From contig DGUQ01000026.1 of assembly GCA_002394725.1 (NCBI GenBank), forward strand, positions 1 through 6,749: a stretch of 6,749 bases of DNA. The letters are read 5' to 3'. The notes beneath the pieces are model-generated. The model made no database searches, was not told the origin of the DNA, and was given only the letters and a program-made list of their open reading frames with translations. This DNA comes from Ruminococcaceae bacterium UBA4306. GTDB taxonomy: Bacteria > Bacillota > Clostridia > Oscillospirales > Acutalibacteraceae. The translations under genes were made by a program, and so were the position numbers. Shown here one piece after another: positions 1-5,051 of the stretch (position 1 is its first letter; every line of letters begins with the position of its first letter).

Positions 1-47
1 TGAGCTGTTGTTTGTGTTCTTCTTTCGGTATCTTGTCATACAACCGC

Positions 48-76
48 TTGATTTTTTGATAATAAAATGATATAAT
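48..76 (+). promoter_or_regulatory. Extended -10 promoter for the MATE gene
   Basis: TTGATT (48-53) and TATAAT (71-76) are separated by 17 bp. TG at 68-69 one base before the hexamer makes an extended -10 (TGATATAAT). Transcription would start near 83, about 70 nt before the MATE start codon, so the hairpin at 96-135 would lie wholly inside the leader. The -10 hexamer is perfect and the -35 matches four of six positions. The start site is inferred from spacing. Confidence 0.7.
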
Positions 77-95
77 CCAAATCAATGTGAGTAGC

Positions 96-140
96 AAAAC
101 TGCGTAAGTCCGACATTTCGGGCTTACGCAGTTTTCATTT
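96..140 (+). terminator. Leader hairpin with T-tail before MATE (attenuator or upstream terminator)
   Basis: Bases 96-112 pair with 119-135 as a 17-bp stem with one G-T wobble (109/122) and a 6-nt loop. A T-rich tail (ttttcatttt) follows, and then directly the MATE ribosome binding site. The shape is that of an intrinsic terminator. Because a good promoter lies just upstream and the RBS just downstream, it could attenuate MATE transcription, stabilise the 5' end of its mRNA, or simply end a transcript entering from the left. No alternative antiterminator pairing is evident in the short leader, so the mode of any control is unknown. Confidence 0.65.
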
Positions 141-155
141 TAGGGAGGTAATCAT

Positions 156-1556
156 ATGGAAAATCACTCTTATCTTGCCGATGAAAAGATCGGCAAGTTG
201 ATGCGAAAGTACGCGGTACCGTGTATCATCTCGCTTTTGGTCGGCGCGCTGTATAATATCGTCGATCAAATCTTTATCGCCAACGCCGACTATCTCGGCT
301 CCTACGGCAACGCCGCGAATACGGTCGTCTTTCCGCTGACGGTGATCGCGCTCGGTATCGCCGTGATGATCGGCGACGGCTGCTGCGCCTTTGTCAGCAT
401 CTCGCTCGGAGCGAAAAACAGTGGCGACGCAAAACGAAGCGTCGGTAATTCTGTTGTGCTCTGTATCGCCGGAAGTCTGATGTTGACAGCGGTATATCTG
501 ATTTTCGCTCAGCCGATCCTGACCGCTTTCGGCGGCAGAGTCAACAACGAGACGTTCGAGCTGTCAAAGGAATACTTCTTATGGATCACGCTCGGGATTC
601 CCTTTTATATGTTCGGTCAGGCGATGAACCCGATCATCCGCGCGGACGGCAGTCCGAGATTCGCCATGATCTCTACCTTGGCAGGCGCTGTCGCAAACAT
701 CATTCTTGATCCGATCTTCATTTTTGTTTTTAAGTGGGGCATGATGGGAGCGGCTGTCGCGACCGTCATCGGTCAGATCATCACCGCGATTTTGGCAGTT
801 GTTTATCTGTGTCGGGCAAAACTCATCAAGCCGACTTTCGGTGATCTTCGTTTGAAGGGCAATATCGTCAAGCGCACGCTGTCGCTCGGCTTGTGCAGCT
901 TTTTGGCGCAGATCTCACTGGTAGCGGCGATGATGGCGATCAACAATATGATCCGTCAGTATGGCTCGATCGATCCGATCTTCTCTCAGGAGCAGTACGC
1001 GCAGATACCGATGGCGGTAGTCGGCATCGTCATGAAGTTCTTCCAGATCGTCATCTCCATCGTCATCGGAATGGCGGCGAGCTGTATTCCGATCGTCGGC
1101 TTCAATATGGGAGCAAGGCTCTACAGCCGCGTCAAGGCGCTGTTTACAAAGCTATTGATTGCAGAAGCCTGTATCGGCATGGTCGCTCTCCTGATTGTTG
1201 AGCTGTTCCCGCAGTTCCTGATACAGATTTTCGGCGCCGTGAACGAAAGCGCTTACTATACCGAGTTTGCCGTCAAAGCGTTCCGCGTCTACCTGTGCAT
1301 GATTGTGCTCGCCTGCGTGAACAAGGCGACGTTTATCTTCCTGCAGGCGATGGGCAAAGCGGTGGAATCCACCTTGCTCTCCATGGTCAGGGAGATTGTG
1401 TTCGGCGTAGGCTTCGCGCTGCTGCTTCCGAGGTTTTTCGGGCTCGACGGCGTATTATATTCCATGCCTGTTTCCGACGTGTTGACTTTTATAATATCTA
1501 TGTATTTGATCATCAGAACATACAAACAGCTTGACTCGGATAGTGCTTCATCATGA
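156..1556 (+). CDS. MATE family multidrug exporter, MepA-like
   Basis: This is a polytopic inner-membrane secondary transporter of the MATE family, whose members export cationic drugs and other organic compounds in exchange for Na+ or H+. The 466-residue length is normal for 12-TM MATE proteins. Family hallmarks are visible: the N-terminal segment ISLLVGALYNIVDQIFIA (about 25-42), GNAANTVVFPLT (51-62), MIGDG (71-75), the RADGSPRFAM block (162-171) and NIILDPIF (181-188) followed by WGMMGAAVATVIGQ. A second half begins near residue 240, with the pseudo-twofold repeat of the family. These blocks resemble the MepA subgroup. The start is set by AGGGAGGT at 142-149, seven bases before the ATG. The gene is monocistronic: it has its own promoter and hairpin leader upstream and a hairpin after the stop, and no regulator gene adjoins it. 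The substrate cannot be read from sequence. Confidence 0.95.
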   Translation: MENHSYLADEKIGKLMRKYAVPCIISLLVGALYNIVDQIFIANADYLGSYGNAANTVVFPLTVIALGIAVMIGDGCCAFVSISLGAKNSGDAKRSVGNSVVLCIAGSLMLTAVYLIFAQPILTAFGGRVNNETFELSKEYFLWITLGIPFYMFGQAMNPIIRADGSPRFAMISTLAGAVANIILDPIFIFVFKWGMMGAAVATVIGQIITAILAVVYLCRAKLIKPTFGDLRLKGNIVKRTLSLGLCSFLAQISLVAAMMAINNMIRQYGSIDPIFSQEQYAQIPMAVVGIVMKFFQIVISIVIGMAASCIPIVGFNMGARLYSRVKALFTKLLIAEACIGMVALLIVELFPQFLIQIFGAVNESAYYTEFAVKAFRVYLCMIVLACVNKATFIFLQAMGKAVESTLLSMVREIVFGVGFALLLPRFFGLDGVLYSMPVSDVLTFIISMYLIIRTYKQLDSDSASS

Positions 1557-1622
1557 GTGATAAGATGGATTTATTAGCGTTGATAGCTTTTGCCGTCCGG
1601 CATGAAAGATATCACACAAACA

Positions 1623-1665
1623 ATAAGCAACTCTTTTCCATAAAGGGTTGCTTATCTCACTTTTC
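1623..1665 (+). terminator. Intrinsic terminator after the MATE gene
   Basis: Bases 1623-1636 pair with 1642-1655 over 14 bp with one G-T wobble and a 5-nt loop. A modest T-rich tail (ctcactttt) follows. It lies about 65 nt after the MATE stop and before the reductase promoter, so it most likely ends the MATE transcript. The tail is interrupted, so termination may be incomplete. Confidence 0.7.
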
Positions 1666-1680
1666 GGGGAAATCTGCCCG

Positions 1681-1708
1681 TTGTTTTCGTTGAAGGATGC
1701 GATATAAT
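1681..1708 (+). promoter_or_regulatory. Promoter for the aldo/keto reductase gene
   Basis: TTGTTT (1681-1686) and a perfect TATAAT (1703-1708) are 16 bp apart. Transcription is predicted near 1715, about 40 nt before the start codon. The leader would contain the palindrome at 1720-1737. The -10 is strong and the -35 is partial. Confidence 0.6.
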
Positions 1709-1719
1709 AGAATCAAGAA

Positions 1720-1737
1720 AAGCAACCAAAGTTGCTT
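1720..1737 (+). promoter_or_regulatory. Palindrome in the reductase leader, candidate operator
   Basis: AAGCAAC (1720-1726) and GTTGCTT (1731-1737) form a perfect 7-bp inverted repeat with a 4-bp spacer. It sits a few bases downstream of the predicted transcription start, a usual place for a repressor operator. The core GCAAC-N4-GTTGC recurs with one arm mismatch (GTAAC-N4-GTTGC) at 2676-2689 in front of the nearby TetR gene, so that protein is the likeliest ligand. The stem could also form a small RNA hairpin. The binding protein is inferred, not shown. Confidence 0.5.
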
Positions 1738-1753
1738 AAAGTAAGGAGCTGTC

Positions 1754-2599
1754 ATGATGGAAACTGTTAAACTCAACAACGGAATCGAATGTCCCGTGAT
1801 CGGGATCGGAACCTTTATGCTCAAGCCCACGGACGCACAGAACAGCGTGCGTGAAGCGCTGAAGATGGGCTACTCGCTGGTCGATACGGCGAACGCCTAT
1901 GTCAACGAACGCGCGGTGGGTCGCGGTATCAAGGAAAGCGGACTCAAAAGAGAAGAAGTATTCATTTCCACCAAGTTATGGCCTTCTGAATACGAGAACG
2001 AGAACGCGGTCGATGAAACGCTCGAACGTCTCGGCGTGGACTACGTCGATCTGCTCTATATCCACCAGCCGGCAGGCAACTGGCTCGCAGGCTACCGTCA
2101 GCTTGAAAAGGCGTACAAGGAGGGAAAGGCGAAGTCGATCGGTATCTCAAACTTTGAGGGCAAATACATCGACGAATTGCAGCATCAATGGGAGATCGCG
2201 CCCCAGTTTATTCAGGTGGAGGCACACCCGTATTTCACCCAAAAAGAGCTGCGCAAAACCCTTGACAAGTACGGCATCAAGCTGATGAGCTGGTATCCGC
2301 TCGGACACGGTGACAAGAGCCTGATGGAAGAGCCGATCTTTGTCAAGCTCGGTGAAAAGTACGGCAAGTCACCGGCTCAGATTATCCTCCGCTGGCACAC
2401 GCAGATGGGCTTTGTCGTGATCCCCGGCAGTAAGAACGTCGCGCACATCAAGGACAATCTTGACATTCTCGACTTCACGCTCACCGATGATGAGATGAAT
2501 GAGATCGCAACGCTCGATAAGGATATGCGCTACTACCACCGCACCGACGAACAGCTGAACAGCTTCGCGGCATGGCGTCCCGAATTTGAAAGAGCATAA
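1754..2599 (+). CDS. NAD(P)H-dependent aldo/keto reductase
   Basis: This is a soluble cytoplasmic oxidoreductase of the aldo/keto reductase superfamily, which reduces aldehydes and ketones to alcohols with NAD(P)H in a (beta/alpha)8 barrel. The catalytic tetrad is intact: Asp44, Tyr49, Lys74 (STKLW) and His104 (YIHQP), with the expected Asp-to-Tyr distance of five. SIGISNF lies near residue 132, and the C-terminal cofactor loop is present as VVIPGSKN, a variant of the usual IPKS. The 281-residue length is typical of the 2,5-diketo-gluconate reductase-like group. AAGGAG at 1743-1748 serves two adjacent ATG codons (1754 and 1757). The second has the better spacing of 8 nt, so the protein may be one residue shorter. 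It is flanked by its own promoter and terminator, with a TetR gene just downstream. The physiological substrate is unknown; a role in carbonyl detoxification is only a guess. Confidence 0.93.
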   Translation: MMETVKLNNGIECPVIGIGTFMLKPTDAQNSVREALKMGYSLVDTANAYVNERAVGRGIKESGLKREEVFISTKLWPSEYENENAVDETLERLGVDYVDLLYIHQPAGNWLAGYRQLEKAYKEGKAKSIGISNFEGKYIDELQHQWEIAPQFIQVEAHPYFTQKELRKTLDKYGIKLMSWYPLGHGDKSLMEEPIFVKLGEKYGKSPAQIILRWHTQMGFVVIPGSKNVAHIKDNLDILDFTLTDDEMNEIATLDKDMRYYHRTDEQLNSFAAWRPEFERA

Positions 2600-2638
2600 A
2601 AAGCACAACGCGTGACGGAATTTCCGCCGCGCCTTTTT
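2598..2638 (+). terminator. Intrinsic terminator after the reductase gene
   Basis: The stretch overlaps the end of the stop codon. AAAAAG (2598-2603) pairs with CTTTTT (2633-2638). Inside it CGCG (2609-2612) pairs with CGCG (2628-2631), and CGGA (2616-2619) with TCCG (2623-2626). It is an imperfect stem with internal bulges ending in five T residues. It separates the reductase from the TetR gene, which has its own promoter. Confidence 0.65.
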
Positions 2639-2646
2639 GAAAACAC

Positions 2647-2675
2647 TTGTAAGATAATTCGGAATTTGTTATTAT
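2647..2675 (+). promoter_or_regulatory. Promoter for the TetR-family gene
   Basis: TTGTAA (2647-2652) and TATTAT (2670-2675) are separated by 17 bp, giving a start near 2682 and a leader of about 25 nt. Each hexamer departs from consensus, so it is of moderate strength. The candidate operator at 2676-2689 abuts the -10 and covers the predicted start. Confidence 0.5.
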
Positions 2676-2689
2676 GTAACTAGCGTTGC
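2676..2689 (+). promoter_or_regulatory. Candidate autoregulatory operator for the TetR gene
   Basis: GTAAC-N4-GTTGC (arms 2676-2680 and 2685-2689) matches the GCAAC-N4-GTTGC core at 1722-1735 at nine of ten arm positions and has identical spacing. It directly follows the -10 hexamer. Self-repression is common in TetR-family genes, which makes an operator here reasonable. The motif is short and could arise by chance. Confidence 0.35.
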
Positions 2690-2705
2690 GATACGGAGGG
2701 CTGTT

Positions 2706-3275
2706 ATGATACTGACAGGAACAGAAGATTTGAGGATTGTCAAAACGATCGAAGCCATCAAAGGCGCGTTTGAAGCGCTGATCTGCGAAAAGGATTATGA
2801 AAGGATCACGGTCAAGGAGCTTTGCGACCGCGCGAAGATCAATAAAAAGACCTTTTATCACTACTATGAAACGTTGGATATGCTGCTCGTGGAAATGCAG
2901 GAGGAGTTGTCCGTGGGATTTCTTGAACGCGTGAAGGATTACGCGCTGCCCGATGACCTCGACAAGGTGAACCGCGAGTTCTTCCTCTACGCGTCCGAAC
3001 AGGGGCTTGCTTATGAGAAGATCACCTGCGGCGGAACATATCACGCGATCCGCGACGAGATGACCGATCAGGTCAACGACGCCGCGTGGAGCAGATCGAA
3101 GAAGTATCAGAAGCTCACCGACTATGAAAAGAAAGTCTTGATGGGCTTCATCAACAACGCCGTACTGAACACCTACCGCGAGTGGGTACAGGACGGAAAG
3201 AAGCTCCCGATGGACGAGGTGATCGACATCACCAACAAGCTCGTACTCGGCGGCGTGAAAGGATTCTTTAAATAA
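2706..3275 (+). CDS. TetR/AcrR family transcriptional regulator
   Basis: This is a cytoplasmic DNA-binding repressor of 189 residues, a normal TetR length. The N-terminal domain covers roughly residues 11-60. The helix-turn-helix runs from T35 to Y54 (ITVKELCDRAKINKKTFYHYY), with the typical KTFYHYY recognition helix. The C-terminal ligand and dimer domain looks like the short type common in Firmicute regulators, with a late motif INNAVLNTYREWVQDG. GGAGGG at 2695-2700, five bases before the ATG, sets the start. Its closest neighbour is the aldo/keto reductase upstream, whose leader carries a palindrome resembling the one in this gene's leader, so it probably controls both. No clear terminator follows, and read-through toward the DUF3793 operon is possible. 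The ligand is unknown. Confidence 0.92.
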   Translation: MILTGTEDLRIVKTIEAIKGAFEALICEKDYERITVKELCDRAKINKKTFYHYYETLDMLLVEMQEELSVGFLERVKDYALPDDLDKVNREFFLYASEQGLAYEKITCGGTYHAIRDEMTDQVNDAAWSRSKKYQKLTDYEKKVLMGFINNAVLNTYREWVQDGKKLPMDEVIDITNKLVLGGVKGFFK

Positions 3276-3424
3276 TGAAGAAAAGAATGCTTCGTATATT
3301 TGTAAATCAACACTTTTACTTAACGGAATACGAAACATCAAAAGGAAATAGCCGGTAAGCATATTCTGAAAAAGCGAAAAACAATTACCGAATTAGTTTG
3401 ACATGATATTTTGATTGATAAGGC
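3276..3424. other. AT-rich intergenic region without a gene
   Basis: Between the TetR stop and the promoter of the next operon I see no open frame with an RBS and no convincing terminator. There is a 7-bp inverted repeat (TTCGTAT at 3291-3297, ATACGAA at 3328-3334) with a 30-nt loop, and a 6-bp one (CGGTAA at 3353-3358, TTACCG at 3385-3390). Neither has a T-tract. A second TTGACA occurs at 3398-3403, 27 bp before the one used in the promoter call, but it lacks a matching -10. Confidence 0.5.
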
Positions 3425-3453
3425 TTGACAAAATAAAAGAAATGGAATACAAT
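3425..3453 (+). promoter_or_regulatory. Strong sigma-A promoter for the DUF3793-HMA-ABC operon
   Basis: A perfect TTGACA (3425-3430) is followed after 17 bp by TACAAT (3448-3453), one base off consensus. Transcription would start near 3460, inside the first of two palindromes. This is the best promoter in the window and the only evident one for the four following genes. Near-consensus strength combined with operator-like palindromes suggests an operon held down by a repressor under normal conditions. Confidence 0.8.
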
Positions 3454-3457
3454 ACTA

Positions 3458-3478
3458 GTTAGCGGTGTCTAACCGCTA
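3458..3478 (+). promoter_or_regulatory. Palindrome 1 (GTTAG-N6-CTAAC), candidate operator
   Basis: GTTAG (3458-3462) and CTAAC (3469-3473) are exact inverted arms with a 6-bp spacer. An overlapping inverted repeat, TAGCGGT (3460-3466) with ACCGCTA (3472-3478), extends it. It starts five bases after the -10 hexamer and covers the predicted transcription start, where a bound protein would block initiation. The same arms and spacing recur at 3495-3510. The half-site resembles those of DtxR/IdeR-type iron regulators (GGTTAG/CTAACC), but the spacer there is much shorter. A TetR or MarR family protein is equally possible. Confidence 0.6.
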
Positions 3479-3493
3479 TATTTTAACTCGCGT

Positions 3494-3511
3494 GGTTAGC
3501 GCTAGCTAACC
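3494..3511 (+). promoter_or_regulatory. Palindrome 2 (GGTTAGC-N4-GCTAACC), candidate operator
   Basis: GGTTAGC (3494-3500) and GCTAACC (3505-3511) form a perfect 7-bp inverted repeat. It contains the GTTAG-N6-CTAAC pattern of palindrome 1, and the two centres are 37 bp apart. It lies 10 bp before the RBS of the DUF3793 gene, so a bound repressor could act as a roadblock or a partner for cooperative binding. As RNA it would form a small hairpin close to the RBS. The ligand protein is not identifiable from the sequence. Confidence 0.6.
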
Positions 3512-3520
3512 CGAATGGTT

Positions 3521-3525
3521 GAGGG
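3521..3525 (+). promoter_or_regulatory. Ribosome binding site fixing the DUF3793 start
   Basis: GAGGG lies four bases before the ATG at 3530. The in-frame ATG at 3515 lies upstream of this site, has no purine-rich sequence before it and would begin four bases after palindrome 2. The downstream ATG is therefore preferred. The spacing is a little short. Confidence 0.6.
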
Positions 3526-3529
3526 TCTT

Positions 3530-4081
3530 ATGTCAGAGGAAATAATTGTAAAATACTGCTCGCCTACCTTGGCAGGAATCAAAACGGGCAGCCTGTTCAG
3601 CTGTTCCTATAACAGCAAAAACGAGGTATATGCGTTTTTAAGAGAGCTTAATATTTCTTTAAGAAACAAGGGAGTACGCTTTATGCCGCTCCGTTTCAAA
3701 AACAGGAAGGTTTTGATCTACGCGTACCGACCTTCACGGCTGTTGCCCGATGTTCAAAGCAAAGAAGCGGATGAACTGCTCTCGCAGCGTGGGTATTGCA
3801 CGCAGAATTGCGGAAGCTGCCTTGCGCGGTTGATAAAGCGGCTCGGCGAGGGCGATGAGTTCCCTCACGAGATCGGACTGTTTCTGGGGTATCCTGTCGA
3901 TGACGTCAAAGGGTTTATCGAAAATAACGCCTGCGGCGCAAAGTGCGTAGGTTACTGGAAGGTCTACTCGGACGAGAAAAAAGCGCAAAAGCTCTTTGAG
4001 CGATATAAAAAATGCACCGGAATTTATAAAAAGCAATGGTGCGCCGGCAAGCCGCTCACACAATTAGCGGTTGCCGAATAG
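3530..4081 (+). CDS. DUF3793 family cysteine-rich protein
   Basis: This is a 183-residue soluble protein matching by eye the Firmicute family DUF3793, whose function is not established. Family hallmarks are the N-terminal YCSPTLAGIKTGSLFSC (9-25), the YAYRPSRL segment (64-71) and FPHEIGLFLGYPVDDVKGFI (111-130). It has nine cysteines (10, 25, 90, 94, 97, 135, 139, 162, 171). These include C90-x3-C94-x2-C97 and C135-x3-C139, spacings that suit an iron-sulfur cluster or metal site. The CX3CX2C spacing recalls radical SAM enzymes, but the chain is too short and shows no such barrel. It has no signal peptide or membrane segment. It is first in an operon, nine bases before the HMA-type gene, whose RBS overlaps its stop codon. 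I recall this family occurring near iron-transport genes, but that is not shown here. The start at 3530 is preferred over 3515 because of its RBS. Confidence 0.85.
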   Translation: MSEEIIVKYCSPTLAGIKTGSLFSCSYNSKNEVYAFLRELNISLRNKGVRFMPLRFKNRKVLIYAYRPSRLLPDVQSKEADELLSQRGYCTQNCGSCLARLIKRLGEGDEFPHEIGLFLGYPVDDVKGFIENNACGAKCVGYWKVYSDEKKAQKLFERYKKCTGIYKKQWCAGKPLTQLAVAE

Positions 4082-4090
4082 GAGGTTATC

Positions 4091-4348
4091 ATGATAAAAA
4101 CAACACTTATGATCGACGGGATGATGTGCGGTATGTGTGAGAGCCATATCAACGATACGGTTCGTCAGAGCTTTAAGATCAAAAAGGTCGCTTCCTCACA
4201 CGCAAAGGGGACGACGGAGATCATCAGCGATGAGCCGCTTGACGAAAAGGCCTTGCGTGAAGCGATCGGCAAGACGGGCTACCGGGTTTTGGAGATGAGA
4301 TCAGAGCCTTATGAGAAGAAACGTTTTTCGTTCTTTGGGAGAAAATGA
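4091..4348 (+). CDS. Small HMA-type heavy-metal-binding protein
   Basis: This 85-residue cytoplasmic protein has the size and pattern of a single ferredoxin-fold HMA domain, as in copper chaperones and P-type ATPase N-termini. The metal loop is GMMCGMC, with Cys13 and Cys16 as the CxxC pair, matching the family consensus GMTCxxC. The late GY (63-64) of the fold is also present. A basic aromatic tail (KKRFSFFGRK, 76-85) follows the domain and is not part of the standard fold. GGAGG at 4081-4085, starting on the last base of the previous stop, sets the start. The gene lies between DUF3793 and an ABC ATPase, with a single base before the ATPase start. No copper ATPase is visible in the window, so a chaperone role for such a pump is not supported. 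It may deliver metal to, or sense metal for, the co-encoded system. The bound ion is unknown. Confidence 0.88.
   Translation: MIKTTLMIDGMMCGMCESHINDTVRQSFKIKKVASSHAKGTTEIISDEPLDEKALREAIGKTGYRVLEMRSEPYEKKRFSFFGRK
4337..4342 (+). promoter_or_regulatory. Ribosome binding site fixing the ABC ATPase start
   Basis: GGGAGA ends seven bases before the ATG at 4350 and lies inside the last codons of the HMA gene. An in-frame ATG at 4311 would add 13 residues unlike any ABC ATPase start and would overlap the HMA gene by 38 bases, so 4350 is chosen. Confidence 0.7.
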
Positions 4349-4349
4349 C

Positions 4350-5051
4350 ATGTCGATCGTACAATTTGAGAACGTAACAAGAACATACACAAGCGGCGAC
4401 CACGAGCTCAAAGCGCTCGACCAGGTCAGCTTTTCACTGGATGAGGGAAAGTTCGTCGTCATTCTCGGCCCCTCGGGAGCCGGCAAAAGCACGCTGCTCA
4501 ATCTGCTCGGCGGACTTGACAGCCCAACAGAAGGGAAGATCACCGTCAACGGCAGGGATATCAGCACCCTGTCCGACAACGAGCTCGCCGATTACCGCGC
4601 GGCGACGGTCGGGTTTGTCTTTCAGTTTTATAATCTGATCCCTACGCTGACCGTATACGAAAACGTAGAGCTTGTGTCGACGATCACCCCCAACGCGCTT
4701 GACGCAAAGCAAATGATCGCCGAGGTAGGACTATCCGACCATCTTCACAATTTTCCGTCAGAGCTGTCCGGCGGAGAACAGCAGAGGATCTCTATCGCGC
4801 GTGCGCTTGCCAAAAATCCGAAAATCCTGCTGTGCGACGAGCCTACGGGCGCTCTCGACTCCGAGACCGGCGTGATGGTATTAAAGCTCCTGCTCGGCAT
4901 GGCGAGAGATTACGGAAAGACGATCGTGATCGTGACACATAATCAAAGCATCGCAAAAATGGCTGACGTGGTGATCCGTGTAAAAAACGGTAAAATACGC
5001 TCGATCGATGAACAGGAAAATCCGCTGAGCGCCGACGAGGTGGAATGGTGA
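4350..5051 (+). CDS. ABC transporter ATP-binding protein, LolD/MacB type
   Basis: This is the nucleotide-binding subunit that powers the FtsX-type permease encoded next. It has 233 residues, the usual size for this class. All motifs are intact: an A-loop aromatic (Tyr13), Walker [10 protein letters not shown] (40-48), Q-loop Gln92 in [10 protein letters not shown], signature LSGGEQQ (139-145), Walker B ILLCDEP (159-165), D-loop GALD (167-170) and switch His197 in VTHN. The [11 protein letters not shown] block and the GALDSETG end of Walker B are typical of MacB/LolD/FtsE-like ATPases that act with four-TM or eight-TM FtsX permeases. The start follows the HMA stop by one base, and the stop overlaps the permease ATG by one base, so the genes are translationally coupled. 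ATPases of this class often drive mechanotransmission or lipid, peptide and drug export. The substrate here is not predictable. Confidence 0.95.
   Translation: MSIVQFENVTRTYTSGDHELKALDQVSFSLDEGKFVVILGPSGAGKSTLLNLLGGLDSPTEGKITVNGRDISTLSDNELADYRAATVGFVFQFYNLIPTLTVYENVELVSTITPNALDAKQMIAEVGLSDHLHNFPSELSGGEQQRISIARALAKNPKILLCDEPTGALDSETGVMVLKLLLGMARDYGKTIVIVTHNQSIAKMADVVIRVKNGKIRSIDEQENPLSADEVEW

Noticed and set aside
85..90. ATGTGA start-stop pair near the predicted 5' end of the MATE transcript
   Set aside because: A six-base match in AT-rich DNA is expected by chance, and there is no RBS before it.
1..97. Possible ends of flanking genes: an open + frame to the TGA at 68-70 and an open - frame entering from about 97
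   Set aside because: Both are short, AT-rich and cut by the edge, and they conflict with each other. Neither has a start with an RBS or a recognisable motif inside the window.
1553..1693. A 46-codon frame whose ATG overlaps the MATE stop (ATGA)
   Set aside because: It runs through the MATE terminator hairpin and into the reductase promoter region, lacks a recognisable product and has no RBS of its own. Translational coupling is possible but unsupported.
3291..3334. Inverted repeat TTCGTAT/ATACGAA as a TetR terminator
   Set aside because: The stem is only 7 bp, AT-rich, with a 30-nt loop and no T-tract after it.
2481..3362. A 293-codon open frame on the - strand
   Set aside because: It lies antisense to the whole TetR gene and the end of the reductase, both clear family members. 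It has no RBS at its start, and its product resembles no family I recognise. It is a coding shadow.
3398..3421. A second promoter using TTGACA at 3398-3403
   Set aside because: At 16-18 bp downstream there is no -10-like hexamer; the nearest candidate is only 12 bp away.
3515..3529. Upstream ATG adding five residues to the DUF3793 protein
   Set aside because: It has no RBS before it, abuts palindrome 2, and the family-like N-terminus begins at the ATG at 3530, which has GAGGG upstream.
4311..4349. Upstream ATG for the ABC ATPase
   Set aside because: The extra 13 residues overlap the HMA gene in another frame and do not resemble an ABC N-terminus. The ATG at 4350 has a good RBS.
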